From Fusibacter_D sp033549245 (GTDB taxonomy: Bacteria > Bacillota > Clostridia > Peptostreptococcales > Acidaminobacteraceae): a stretch of DNA of 64,000 nt. The notes under the pieces were generated by a model, which had not been told where the DNA came from, searched no databases, and saw only the letters and a list, made by a program, of their open reading frames with translations. The position numbers and the translations under genes are program-made. The stretch is taken from the NCBI GenBank assembly GCA_033549245.1, contig JAWSUW010000002.1, positions 3,805 through 67,804 on the forward strand. Reading direction: 5' to 3'. This document shows, one piece after another, positions 27,151-36,055 of this stretch. Each line of letters opens with the position of its first letter. Positions within the stretch are counted from its first letter, which is position 1.

Positions 27151-27168
27151 AACTGCCTCCATTAAATT

Positions 27169-27399
27169 TTATATTTCTTCTACTGTGTGTACATCCACTA
27201 CTTTTCCTACCGTATTCATCGCAACCGTAAATGTTGGCCCCTCGTCAGCAAGCGTGATGTTCAGCCATGCTCCCGATTTGAATTCATCTGCCTCCATTAG
27301 GATCTTTCTCATGCTGTAACCTTTTCGCTTTAAAAGTGCTGTTACCCGCATCATGACCTCTGGTTCATTTTCGATATAAGCTCTCAGTGTTCTTTCCAT
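27169..27399 (-). CDS. ilvN: Acetolactate synthase small regulatory subunit (single ACT domain)
   Basis: 76 residues from ATG 27399, with GGGAGG six bases upstream; longer frames run back into the T-box terminator and are not real. One ACT domain fills the protein (AYIENEPEVMMRVTALLKRK then SMRKILMEADEF). The length is like the short IlvM-type subunits. It should bind IlvB and carry valine feedback control. It is the first gene after the T-box terminator. Confidence 0.8.
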   Translation of the reverse strand: MERTLRAYIENEPEVMMRVTALLKRKGYSMRKILMEADEFKSGAWLNITLADEGPTFTVAMNTVGKVVDVHTVEEI

Positions 27400-27440
27400 A
27401 TTTTCCTCCCAATTCCAATATTTTCTGTTTTTTGAACACA

Positions 27441-27475
27441 AAAAACCCCTCGACAAAATATTATTTGTCGAGGGG
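27441..27475 (-). terminator. T-box intrinsic terminator
   Basis: CCCCTCGACAAATA pairs with TATTTTGTCGAGGGG and is followed by TTTTTT on the minus strand. Its 5' arm can be sequestered by the T-box antiterminator. Confidence 0.9.
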
Positions 27476-27740
27476 CGAGTATATTGATCCCGCGGTACCA
27501 CCCTGCATTCCAGCGTCAGCTGCTAACCAGATCGTTCGATTGAAGCTCCAATCGAATTAATCCTGACCATGTAACGTAAGTCAGCCCGGCGCAGTTTACT
27601 CGGAATCCCTTTAAACTTTGCTGCTCATGAGTGATTATTAAATATCCCCTTCATGCTACTTTCCACCAACCAGTAGCTCTCTGTAATGAATGTCCAGATA
27701 TGTTTCTCTCAATCGACGCATTTGAAATCTATTAAAATTC
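27441..27740 (-). promoter_or_regulatory. T-box riboswitch leader of ilv operon
   Basis: The minus strand carries the conserved T-box AGGGTGGTACCGCGG (27491-27505) and a stem I region with GAGAGCTACTGG. The variable base of the TGGN bulge is T, which fits the A discriminator of Ile, Leu and Val tRNAs. The specifier is probably ATC (Ile) or CTC (Leu) in TAATCACTCATG near 27628-27637; I cannot decide. Uncharged tRNA binding would prevent the terminator at 27441-27475. Confidence 0.92.
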
Positions 27741-27769
27741 ATATTACACGTTAGTTAAGCACGTGTCAA
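27741..27769 (-). promoter_or_regulatory. ilv operon promoter with internal palindrome
   Basis: TTGACA (27764-27769), a 17-base spacer and TAATAT (27741-27746) on the minus strand. ACACGT and ACGTGT, spaced by nine bases, form an inverted repeat that spans the spacer (27746-27766), so a repressor may act in addition to the T-box. Confidence 0.8.
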
Positions 27770-27788
27770 CATATTTATTAAAAAAATG

Positions 27789-28679
27789 TCATCCTTTGTA
27801 AGCCTTCTCAATTTCAGCAATATCCAGTTTTTTCATTTCCAGAAATGCCTTTGTGACTCTGGCAATTGCTTCAGGATCCTTGTCATCCATCATGTCATTC
27901 AAGACAGTTGGTGAGATTTGCCATGATACGCCATACTTGTCTTTGATCCAACCACATTGCTCAGCTTCCGGTACAGCTGACAGTTTGTCCCAGTAGTAAT
28001 CGATTTCTTCTTGTGTGTCACAGTTGATGAGCAATGAAACCCCTTCACTGAATGTAAACCCGTGGTCATATGCACTATCCATGATTGAGAAACTTTGTCC
28101 CTCTAGAACAAATTCAGCGAAATTGATCATATCGGGTTTATTTGGAGGAAATCCCTCTCCATATCTAGAGACAGACTTCCGTTCAGATTTACCGAAAATA
28201 TCCACGTAATAATCGATTGCCTCCTCAGCATGACCGCAATTGTCTTCGACAAACATGAGCGCAGGTCTAATTTTAGTTTTAATCGGCTCATTACCTACAA
28301 CCATGATCTGCCAAGACACACCGAATTGATCTTCCACCCATCCATACAATTCACTGAAATCGTATTGATCAAGGGGCATCAGTGCCTGTCCCCCTTCGAT
28401 GAATGCATCCCAATACTTCCTGGCTTCATCTTGATCCGCACATGAAATCATAAATGAAATGGATGGATTGATTTTAAAATAAGGCCCAGCTGAAATCATC
28501 ATCAGATTGATGTCCTCAATAGCAAGTGTCAAACTCTCCACATCACCTGAAGGTGTTCCTGTCATTAATGATTTGCTCAATAGTTTGCTGTTTTCAAATA
28601 CGTTCAGATAAAATTCACTTGCTTTTCCAGCTTCTTGATCAAACCACAAACAGGTCATGATTTTTCTTATACCTTCCAT
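27789..28679 (-). CDS. PhnB-like VOC protein, two tandem domains
   Basis: 296 residues from ATG 28679, with GGAGG seven bases upstream. Two copies of the PhnB/3-dmu-9_3-mt glyoxalase fold are visible, each beginning with a FYLNVFENS / YYVDIFGKS helix and ending WGVEDQFGVSWQIM / GWIKDKYGVSWQI. These proteins are called 3-demethylubiquinone methyltransferase-like, but they lack a methyltransferase fold. The start overlaps the end of the SRPBCC gene, so the pair is co-translated. Ligand unknown. Confidence 0.82.
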   Translation of the reverse strand: MEGIRKIMTCLWFDQEAGKASEFYLNVFENSKLLSKSLMTGTPSGDVESLTLAIEDINLMMISAGPYFKINPSISFMISCADQDEARKYWDAFIEGGQALMPLDQYDFSELYGWVEDQFGVSWQIMVVGNEPIKTKIRPALMFVEDNCGHAEEAIDYYVDIFGKSERKSVSRYGEGFPPNKPDMINFAEFVLEGQSFSIMDSAYDHGFTFSEGVSLLINCDTQEEIDYYWDKLSAVPEAEQCGWIKDKYGVSWQISPTVLNDMMDDKDPEAIARVTKAFLEMKKLDIAEIEKAYKG

Positions 28680-28680
28680 A

Positions 28681-29094
28681 TCACGCCTCCACATATTTCT
28701 TGAAATTATTAAGTATTGCCTGCCAACCTTGTCTTTGCATATCTATTGAGTTTTCACCTTCTGCATCGAATTCGATGTTCACATCTGTACCCTCTTTCTG
28801 AGATTCGAAGTGGACATCCACTGTTCTACCATCGTCAAGAATATATACAATTCTGTTGAATGGCTCGATTTTTTCATATTTTCCCTCGAAATCAAAGCTC
28901 ACTTTGCCGTCTCTCGACGCCATAGTATAACGGAATCTGCCACCTTCTCTCAGATCGTTTTCTGCTGATGGACAATGCCAATCCTCTGATGCATGATTCC
29001 ACTGCATCACGTGTCTGGGTTCAGTATAATGATCCCATACTTTTTGGACATTCTCATTTATTTTTGCACCTATTTGTACTTTTTTAAATTCCAT
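28681..29094 (-). CDS. SRPBCC (AHSA1-like) ligand-binding protein
   Basis: 137 residues. The sequence (VQKVWDHYTEPRHVMQWNHA, then GGRFRYTMASRDG and a C-terminal GWQAILNNFKKYVEA) is typical of the AHSA1/START-like superfamily, a helix-grip fold with a hydrophobic cavity. AGGTG precedes the ATG. It overlaps the PhnB-like gene, a pairing often seen in Firmicutes, usually without known ligand. Confidence 0.85.
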   Translation of the reverse strand: MEFKKVQIGAKINENVQKVWDHYTEPRHVMQWNHASEDWHCPSAENDLREGGRFRYTMASRDGKVSFDFEGKYEKIEPFNRIVYILDDGRTVDVHFESQKEGTDVNIEFDAEGENSIDMQRQGWQAILNNFKKYVEA

Positions 29095-29160
29095 TTTAAC
29101 ACCTACTTTCTTAGTAGGATTTATACCTCGATTAATTGATCATAAAACAACAAATAACAA

Positions 29161-29200
29161 AACAAAAACTACAGTACAAGTGAACTGTAGTTTTTGTTTG
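29161..29200. terminator. Bidirectional intrinsic terminator
   Basis: AAACAAAAACTACAGT pairs perfectly with ACTGTAGTTTTTGTTT around an 8-base loop. It lies between the SRPBCC gene start and the GDSL gene end; on the minus strand it ends the GDSL gene. Confidence 0.8.
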
Positions 29201-29224
29201 GAATCACAATAAATGTATATCAAA

Positions 29225-30118
29225 TCAATCCATTAGATCTTTATGCATATTTAAAATAAACTTGTATCCCAAATCGGTTGGATGAAGTGACACCGGAGCG
29301 CTATAATTTTGTTCAAAGTATGATGCCAAAGAACTCAAATCCCCTACAATAAGTTTATTGGGATTTTCATACTCTTTGAAATTGGAATAGACATCCACCA
29401 CTTTATAGTCAAAGTCATAGTTACTACTATCTGCCAAAGAATAAATTGCCCAATTCAGTCCCTGAATGGCTGGATCTACGTACTCATAAAGACTTGGACT
29501 AAATTTGAGGGGATTAAAGACTGTGTTGACATATATGTCCGCTTCAGAATTCAATGTTCTAATCAGAAAAATAATTTGCCCCCAGTTAGTTGCAAAATCA
29601 CTAATATAATTATCCATGTTTTCAGATAACACTTGGAGCATCCCATTGAATTGAGGATGAGTGGTCGGATCCATTTCCCATTCAGCTAAATCGGAAAACA
29701 ATTTCAAATAATTTACTGTAAACTCATCAATCATATAGTTTTGGGCTATGAGTTCTTTGAATGCATCAAGGAATGGCCCCAACAGATCATTGCCTCCTAT
29801 GCTGATGGTAATGACATCTGAAGCAGCAACATCGTTTTGCAGATCAGTTGAAAAGATCAAATCCATAAGCAAATCTTCACTTTTCTCTCCATCCTCTGCT
29901 AAGTTGATGTATGTAACTTCTCTGAATTTTCTGGTCAAATGCTCACTTAATAAATCCGTATACCCTATAAAATCAGTGGCTCCTGTTCCATATGCAATGG
30001 AATCCCCTAAAGCGGTATACGTTATTTCCTGTTTTGTCCCTGCAAAAGCAGTAGATGATAGTATCATAACGATTGACATGAAAATAGCCAAAAAAACTTT
30101 TGATTTGCTGTAACACAT
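29225..30118 (-). CDS. Exported GDSL/SGNH esterase or lipase
   Basis: 297 residues with a signal peptide (SIVMILSSTAFAG). SGNH blocks are present: block I GDSIAYG with the Ser nucleophile, block III ISIGGNDLLG (Gly and Asn of the oxyanion hole) and block V LHPTDLGYKF (Asp-x-x-His replaced by His-Pro-Thr-Asp spacing, with the catalytic His). The enzyme should act outside the cell on an ester substrate such as a lipid or an acylated polymer. AAAGGAG is ten bases before the ATG. It stands alone. Confidence 0.82.
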   Translation of the reverse strand: MCYSKSKVFLAIFMSIVMILSSTAFAGTKQEITYTALGDSIAYGTGATDFIGYTDLLSEHLTRKFREVTYINLAEDGEKSEDLLMDLIFSTDLQNDVAASDVITISIGGNDLLGPFLDAFKELIAQNYMIDEFTVNYLKLFSDLAEWEMDPTTHPQFNGMLQVLSENMDNYISDFATNWGQIIFLIRTLNSEADIYVNTVFNPLKFSPSLYEYVDPAIQGLNWAIYSLADSSNYDFDYKVVDVYSNFKEYENPNKLIVGDLSSLASYFEQNYSAPVSLHPTDLGYKFILNMHKDLMD

Positions 30119-30399
30119 GATTATTCACTCCTTTAATCAATCACAAACTTCACTTTGCTACCCCTCTTTTTCTCATGTGAGTAGAATTTTATCTAATAAC
30201 TTTAGGGAGATTTCAGCACTCATAATACTGATGATTGATATTTTTTTAACACATGTTTTTGCATCTCATAAGATTTTATATATACCCAATATATCTATTC
30301 TTATCATTTTAAATGTTATAAAGCTTCATATGTTATGTTTCCCCTGGTATGGGTAATAAACTTGAATAACAAATATCATCTACAGAAGGAGGAATATTC
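30119..30399. other. Divergent intergenic region, GDSL esterase / katG
   Basis: AT-rich, no gene seen. I looked for a PerR-type TTATAAT-N-ATTATAA box before katG and found no convincing match. AAGGAGG lies at the katG start. Promoters for both genes must be here but are not clear by eye. Confidence 0.4.
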
Positions 30400-32592
30400 A
30401 TGAGCGAAATGAAATGCCCCGTTACAGGTCATACATCAAAGCCGGTATCAGGGGGTGGTACCTCAAATAAGGAGTGGTGGCCAGATCAGTTGAACCTCAA
30501 GATACTTCATCAGAATTCACCCCTTAGTAATCCGCTCGGACCTGATTTTAATTATGCTGAGGAATTCAAGAAACTCGATTTGAAAGCAATAAAGAAAGAT
30601 CTTTTCGATTTAATGACTGATTCACAAGATTGGTGGCCTGCCGATTACGGTCATTATGGACCTCTATTCATTCGAATGGCTTGGCACAGTGCTGGAACAT
30701 ATAGAATGGGTGATGGTCGTGGCGGAGCTTGTGATGGATCGCAAAGATTCGCTCCACTTAATAGTTGGCCCGACAACGTGAATCTTGATAAAGCTCGTAG
30801 ATTATTATTGCCAATAAAAATGAAATATGGCAACAAAATATCTTGGGCTGACCTCATGATCCTTGCAGGAAACTGTGCTCTTGAATCCATGGGATTCAAG
30901 ACATTTGGCTTTGCTGGTGGACGTGAAGACGTTTGGGAACCTCAAGAAGACGTCTATTGGGGATCGGAAAGCGAATGGCTTGGAGACAAACGCTACACTG
31001 GTGATCGTGAACTCGAAAATCCGCTTGCAGCCGTCCAAATGGGACTGATTTATGTCAACCCTGAAGGTCCAAATGGCCAACCGAGCGCGGTTGCATCTGG
31101 TCGTGATGTCCGGGAAACATTTGCAAGAATGGCAATGAATGATGAGGAAACTGTGGCACTTATAGCCGGAGGGCATACATTCGGTAAATGTCATGGCGCT
31201 GGACCCGCAACACATGTTGGTCCAGAACCAGAAGCAGCAGGCATTGAAGATCAAGGTCTTGGATGGAAAAGCACTTTTGGCAGTGGCCATGGTGGTGATA
31301 CGATCAGTAGTGGAATAGAAGGCGCATGGAAACCGAATCCGACCAAGTGGGATATGGGTTATTTTGAAACACTTTTCAAATATGACTGGGATTTGGTGAA
31401 AAGTCCCGCTGGAGCATGGCAATGGATTCCGACTGATCCTGCTGCAGCTGAAACCGTAGTCGATGCTCATGATCCTTCAAAACATCATGCCCCAATGATG
31501 ACCACAGCCGATATGTCCCTTAGGATGGATCCGATTTACGGACCAATCGCCAAGCACTATCGTGAACATCCAGAGGAATTCTCAGATGCCTTTGCTCGCG
31601 CTTGGTTCAAACTGACACATCGTGACATGGGACCACGTTCACGTTATCTTGGTCCAGAGGTACCATCAGAAGATCTGATTTGGCAGGATCCGGTTCCTGA
31701 AGTTGATTATGAGTTGATAGACGACCAAGACATTTCAAACATCAAGGAATTGATTTTGTCATCTGGTTTAACTATATCTCAACTTGTCACTACCGCATGG
31801 GCTTCAGCGTCCACTTTCCGTGGTTCGGATAAACGCGGAGGTGCCAATGGAGCACGAATCAGACTCGAACCGCAAAAGCATTGGGAAGTCAATCAGCCGC
31901 TCCAACTTGAGAAGATTCTAAAAGTATATGAAAAAATTCAAATGGATTTCAACAGCAATCAAAGTGGTGAAAAAAAGGTTTCTATAGCAGATTTAATCAT
32001 TTTGGGCGGATGTGCAGCTATTGAACTGGCTGCAAAAAATGCTGGATTTGATATTACCGTTCCATTTTTCCCTGGTCGTACAGATGCATCTCAAGATCAA
32101 ACTGATGTGGAGGCATTTTCTGTACTTGAACCTAAGGCAGACGGCTTCAGGAACTATCTCAAAACAAAGTTTTCTGTGAAACCAGAAGAACTTCTGATTG
32201 ACAGAGCGCAACTGCTCACACTCACAGCTCCTGAAATGACAGTTTTAATTGGTGGACTTAGAGTTTTGAATACCAATTTTGACCAGTCCCCAAATGGTGT
32301 TTTTACCGTTAGACCTGAAACACTTACCAATGACTTTTTCGTGAATCTCATTGATATGAATACTGTGTGGAAGCCGGTATCAAAAGAGGCCGATATATTT
32401 GAAGGCCGTGACCGCACAACTGGCGACCTCAAATGGACCGGTACAAGAATTGATTTGATTTTTGGTTCGAATACTCAACTTAGAGCCATAACAGAAGTTT
32501 ATGCAAGTGATGATTCAAAAGAAAAATTTGTAAATGACTTCATATCCGCTTGGAATAAAGTAATGAATGCGGATCGATTTGATTTAGCTTAA
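30400..32592 (+). CDS. katG: Catalase-peroxidase KatG
   Basis: 730 residues, full length. The distal heme site is RMAWHSAGTYR (R92, W95, H96). The proximal heme-ligand motif is LIAGGHTFGKCHGAG near 255. The Tyr of the Met-Tyr-Trp adduct lies in MGLIYVNPEGPNG. The duplicated, non-heme C-terminal domain follows from about 430. It removes peroxide by catalase and peroxidase activity. A strong AAGGAGG site and no neighbours in operon. The gene suggests an anaerobe that meets oxygen. The GC content is higher than in neighbouring genes, consistent with its conserved nature or with transfer. Confidence 0.96.
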   Translation: MSEMKCPVTGHTSKPVSGGGTSNKEWWPDQLNLKILHQNSPLSNPLGPDFNYAEEFKKLDLKAIKKDLFDLMTDSQDWWPADYGHYGPLFIRMAWHSAGTYRMGDGRGGACDGSQRFAPLNSWPDNVNLDKARRLLLPIKMKYGNKISWADLMILAGNCALESMGFKTFGFAGGREDVWEPQEDVYWGSESEWLGDKRYTGDRELENPLAAVQMGLIYVNPEGPNGQPSAVASGRDVRETFARMAMNDEETVALIAGGHTFGKCHGAGPATHVGPEPEAAGIEDQGLGWKSTFGSGHGGDTISSGIEGAWKPNPTKWDMGYFETLFKYDWDLVKSPAGAWQWIPTDPAAAETVVDAHDPSKHHAPMMTTADMSLRMDPIYGPIAKHYREHPEEFSDAFARAWFKLTHRDMGPRSRYLGPEVPSEDLIWQDPVPEVDYELIDDQDISNIKELILSSGLTISQLVTTAWASASTFRGSDKRGGANGARIRLEPQKHWEVNQPLQLEKILKVYEKIQMDFNSNQSGEKKVSIADLIILGGCAAIELAAKNAGFDITVPFFPGRTDASQDQTDVEAFSVLEPKADGFRNYLKTKFSVKPEELLIDRAQLLTLTAPEMTVLIGGLRVLNTNFDQSPNGVFTVRPETLTNDFFVNLIDMNTVWKPVSKEADIFEGRDRTTGDLKWTGTRIDLIFGSNTQLRAITEVYASDDSKEKFVNDFISAWNKVMNADRFDLA

Positions 32593-32604
32593 AAATATTA
32601 AACC

Positions 32605-32640
32605 GTCACCGAATTTCATTGATTTGGTGACGGTTTTATT
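32605..32640 (+). terminator. katG terminator
   Basis: ACCGTCACC pairs with GGTGACGGT, followed by TTTTATTTTG. Confidence 0.85.
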
Positions 32641-32665
32641 TTGTGTATAATTTTGTTAAACTATG

Positions 32666-32697
32666 TGTGACCTATCTGATGTTTCGAGCATCTAATA
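32666..32697 (+). promoter_or_regulatory. Candidate ECF-sigma autoregulated promoter
   Basis: TGTGACC, 16 bases, then CATCTAATA, directly before the AGGAGG of the sigma gene. This resembles ECF-type promoters (AAC-like -35, CGTCTA-like -10), so the operon may be driven by its own sigma factor. Confidence 0.45.
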
Positions 32698-32711
32698 AGT
32701 AGGAGGTCCAA

Positions 32712-33203
32712 ATGGATGATATCGTAATACTCATAGAAAAATTGATGGCAGAACATTCAAATGATCTAAAACGGACTGCTTACGTTATGCTTGGTGACGA
32801 ACAACTTTCTGAAGATGTCACACAGGAAACGTTTATAAGTTTTTATAAGAATCATCATAAATTCAGAGGTGAATCCAGCTATAAAACTTATCTTTACCGT
32901 ATTCTGCTCAACCACATAAAAATGCACTGGCGCAAGAAAACGCCTCAAACACTTGACTCATTGATTGAAAACAGTGATGTTCTAATATTTGAGGATCTGC
33001 TTGTGAATGTTCTTGACCTCCATAATGCACTAAGGCAACTGAAAGATACATACAAAGAAGTGATCACTCTACATTACTTCAATGAGTACAGTATTGAAGA
33101 AATTGGAACAATCCTGGACCTATCAAACAGCAATGTGAAAATGCGGCTAAAAAGAGGCCGGGACGTCTTAAAGAAAAATCTGATTGGAGGTATAAACTCA
33201 TGA
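32712..33203 (+). CDS. ECF RNA polymerase sigma factor
   Basis: 163 residues. Region 2 (EDVTQETFISFYKNHHKFRG then SSYKTYLYRILLNHIKMHWR) and region 4 (LKDTYKEVITLHYFNEYSIE then EIGTILDLSNSNVKMRLKRG) of group 4 sigma factors are both clear, joined by a short linker. AGGAGG precedes the ATG. The stop overlaps the next gene (ATGA), which codes for a small membrane protein that may be the anti-sigma factor. Signal unknown, but the operon ends with a large TPR protein, so envelope sensing is plausible. Confidence 0.9.
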   Translation: MDDIVILIEKLMAEHSNDLKRTAYVMLGDEQLSEDVTQETFISFYKNHHKFRGESSYKTYLYRILLNHIKMHWRKKTPQTLDSLIENSDVLIFEDLLVNVLDLHNALRQLKDTYKEVITLHYFNEYSIEEIGTILDLSNSNVKMRLKRGRDVLKKNLIGGINS

Positions 33204-33478
33204 ACGGTTGGCAAAAATCAACTCAAAACATCAATTTCAGAGGTCATGACGAAGTCTTATCAAAAATCAGTGTCCTAGATAATGAAAAGAAAAGCCTGGT
33301 ACAAAAGATTTCTGACCTGCTGAATTATGAAATAACAATACCTACTAGAGGCGTTGTAGTCTACTGTTCCGTATTCATATTGGCTTTCAGTCTTAGACTC
33401 ACCTACTTTACCCCACAAAGTTTCACTTATTCCATCACAGTCATAAATGAAAGAGGAGATTATGAGAAAACATATTAA
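33200..33478 (+). CDS. Small membrane protein, candidate anti-sigma factor
   Basis: 92 residues: a cytosolic N-terminal half of about 50 residues (VLSKISVLDNEKKSLVQKIS), one membrane helix (GVVVYCSVFILAFSLRL) and a short outer tail. The size and topology fit a minimal anti-sigma factor, and the start overlaps the ECF sigma gene. No zinc-binding HxxxCxxC motif is seen. Assignment rests on position and topology only. Confidence 0.5.
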   Translation: MNGWQKSTQNINFRGHDEVLSKISVLDNEKKSLVQKISDLLNYEITIPTRGVVVYCSVFILAFSLRLTYFTPQSFTYSITVINERGDYEKTY

Positions 33479-35667
33479 AATTAAAGTCAAAACCCTATTA
33501 TTGATTTCCATATTCGCATGCATCCTTTTATTTTCAGAAAGCATCTATTGGCAAGGCGTCAAAATATTCAATTCATTGGTTCCTGAAAACCATCAGATAG
33601 AACTTCAGAGTATGAATACACAAACACTTGAGAGTGAGAATAATCGATTATCACTCATTTTAGATGAGAACAATTATGAAATCTTCATGTTAGTCGCAAT
33701 TGAAGATGGTTATATGATCGATGGTATGAGATTCAGAAAAAAAGATGCTCAAAAAATTTACGATACTTTTTTATCTTATAAGGAACGATATGATCTTTAT
33801 AAAGATTACTCGGACTATGTCCTTAATGTAGCACTCGCACAATGGTTCAGTGGCAATTCCGATCTTGCTTTTGAGATTATTAAAGGTTTTGATGAAACGA
33901 CAATAAATGAAGATGTTCAGATAATCAAGGCTGGAATGTCGCTTGGTTTATATGATTTCAAGGGTGTACTTGAATCTTTGTCGAATGTGAAATCAGACAT
34001 TTATGATGAAACCAAAAATAATATTTACTATTTTCTTGAACATTTCATGAGAGTTGAGCTCTATGATTTTGAACTGGAGAGTTTTAAAGCCAGAAAGAAC
34101 TCCTATGAGAAACAAGCTTTTAGTGGGAAGTTCAGCCATTTGTTTGGCAACATTTACAGGCTAAATGCCGATTCACAAAGTGATTTATTACCACTTCGGA
34201 GTGAAACCGACACTCAATCTGGCGAATCAATCACTGGGCAAGNNNNNNNNNNAACCCGTGTATGGCGCTTTAGTCTATGAGAAAAATTTCAAAGGAACAA
34301 GTAGTGTTTCAAGTGCCACATCCAACCTTTTGTCCACTGATGAAAATGGGAACTATATCATAGAGGATGTAAACGATGAGTTTTTTGGTATTGGACTTGC
34401 GATCTCTTGGCATATGATTCATGACAAGCAATTGGACAGAGAATTTTATTCATTCTTGGACATAACAAATGAAATCAATTTCAACTTTGACTTTCATGAG
34501 GCTGTGAAATTCAAATCGTTATCACTGAAAGATGACGTATTATATTATGAAATAATGGATCCGCTTCATTCAGATGAAAGATCTTACTATATCACAGCAA
34601 AACATACAAACCCAGCTTATGACAATAACTCAAGAGCCAGTTATCAAATTAAATCTAATCAATTGAAAGGTTCTATTCCACTGGATGCTCTAAGATTAAA
34701 CAGTAATTTTTCATTTGAATTCACTTCTTCAGCAAATGAACTGGAAATCAATCGATTCATTGAACCTCTCTATTTGACGGATACTTTTGCTTTCACAGTA
34801 ACCCCCTATTTCCCTAGTGAGAGTGATCGATATGTATCCAATGGTTTTTTCACAGATGCACTAGCAGAATTGATGTTCATTAAAGGACAAGAAACCATAA
34901 GCAAAGGTGATGAGCTGCTATCCAAGGGCAGAATAGATGAAGCTATTTCATGGTATGACGAGAATCGGTCCCTTCACTCTCTCAAAATATTGTCATCACT
35001 TTATAGAAAGGGAAATACTGTCGAAGAAGATTTCGAATTCAGTCAAAACTTAGGTGGCATCGACATCTCAAAATCAGTATATTATACAAAACTAATGATC
35101 TCTGAGTATGGTGAAGAAGAAAACTTATTGTGGAATCTATCAAATATCTATAAAGAAAACCAAGACTTTAAAGAAGAGTCTGAGATTTACGAAAAATTGA
35201 TTCTAGTGAGTCCTGAAAATATTTACCTGCATGAGGCGTATGCTATTTCACTAATTAATCAAGGGCGCTTCTCTGAAGGAATGGACTACTTGGCAGACCA
35301 TATTTCAGAATCAAGACGTCTTTATATGCTCAATAACTATTTTGTTCTTGCCAATCTTACTGAAAACATGGATGATGCTATACTGAAGCATTTGATGTCC
35401 ATAGAAGGAGTTCAATATTATAGCGATTTCCACGAACTGATCCGAAATGGCGCTTATCAGGAAGCCAAATCATGGCTAGATAGCCAACAGGAAAGCGAAT
35501 TGAAGCAAATGTATCAGCTACTCTTTGATGACGCATTCAAACACCTGAACACTGAAATGACTTATGATGATTTCTTCAACAAGTATAAAGAAGCTGCTAG
35601 GACTATGAAGACAGATAGTATTTCCAAACTGCTCAAAGAGATCAAACGATATCACAACTGGTTTTAG
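33462..35667 (+). CDS. Membrane-anchored TPR protein, interrupted by assembly gap
   Basis: Starts at ATG 33462 (GAGGAG upstream), overlapping the previous gene by 17 bases. An N-terminal membrane helix (VKTLLLISIFACILLFS) is followed by TPR-like helices (NVALAQWFSGNSDLAFEIIK). Ten Ns at 34243-34252 break the frame; the two halves join in frame only if the true gap length is a multiple of three. After the gap comes a carboxypeptidase-regulatory-like strand (PVYGALVYEKN) and more TPRs (GDELLSKGRIDEAISWYDEN). Probably an extracytoplasmic partner of the ECF system. About 735 residues. Confidence 0.65.
34243..34252. other. Assembly gap (10 Ns)
   Basis: A run of ten Ns inside the TPR protein gene. 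It is a scaffold gap of unknown true size and not biology. Confidence 0.99.
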
Positions 35668-35672
35668 TGCAT

Positions 35673-35702
35673 TAAAAAAGACTTGAGTTTTCAAGTCTTT
35701 TT
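35673..35702. terminator. Bidirectional terminator
   Basis: AAAAAGACTTGA-GTT-TTCAAGTCTTTTT after the TPR gene; T tracts on both strands also suit the DUF1328 gene. Confidence 0.75.
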
Positions 35703-35728
35703 CCAATTTCAATATTATTCTTAGTTAA

Positions 35729-35890
35729 CTATAGTACTTTTTTTCCCGAAATGAGCGAGATTACAAAGATTACTAAAAATACGAAAAATAATATCTTTGC
35801 AATACCAGTTGCTGCTCCTGCAATTCCTCCGAAACCTAGAAATCCTGCGATTAACGCGATAACGAGAAAAATTATTGAATATCTTAACAT
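35729..35890 (-). CDS. DUF1328 small membrane protein
   Basis: 53 residues, read by hand: starts MLRYSIIFLVIALIAGFLGF, then GGIAGAATGIAKILFFVFLV and a charged end. Two membrane helices and the FGGIAGAA core fit DUF1328 (YtjA-like). AAGGGGA lies about eight bases before the ATG. Family members are often induced by envelope or osmotic stress; here it stands alone between the ECF operon and the tetR-like gene. Confidence 0.8.
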   Translation of the reverse strand: MLRYSIIFLVIALIAGFLGFGGIAGAATGIAKILFFVFLVIFVISLISGKKVL

Positions 35891-35957
35891 TTTATGTTCC
35901 CCTTCCTGTTACTAGTTTATTCATACCCTATACGATATTTTTCAATCTTTTAGGTAA

Positions 35958-36040
35958 ATTGTCAACTTTTAGCTTGACAATCCATAAATGACGCATTATA
36001 TTTTAACTAAGTTAAATTGTTTTACCTTAGTTAAAATATA
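35958..36040 (+). promoter_or_regulatory. Promoter and palindromic operators before TetR-type gene
   Basis: TTGACA (35974-35979), 17 bases, TATATT (35997-36002). TATATTTTAACTAAG (35997-36011) and CTTAGTTAAAATATA (36026-36040) are perfect 15-base inverted arms that cover the -10 box, a strong autorepression site. A second palindrome, ATTGTCAA-N8-TTGACAAT (35958-35981), overlaps the -35. Confidence 0.8.
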
Positions 36041-36055
36041 TTAAATGGAGGTTAT

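Noticed and set aside
30119..30399. PerR or Fur box before katG
   Set aside because: No adequate match to the 15-19 base consensus was found by eye.
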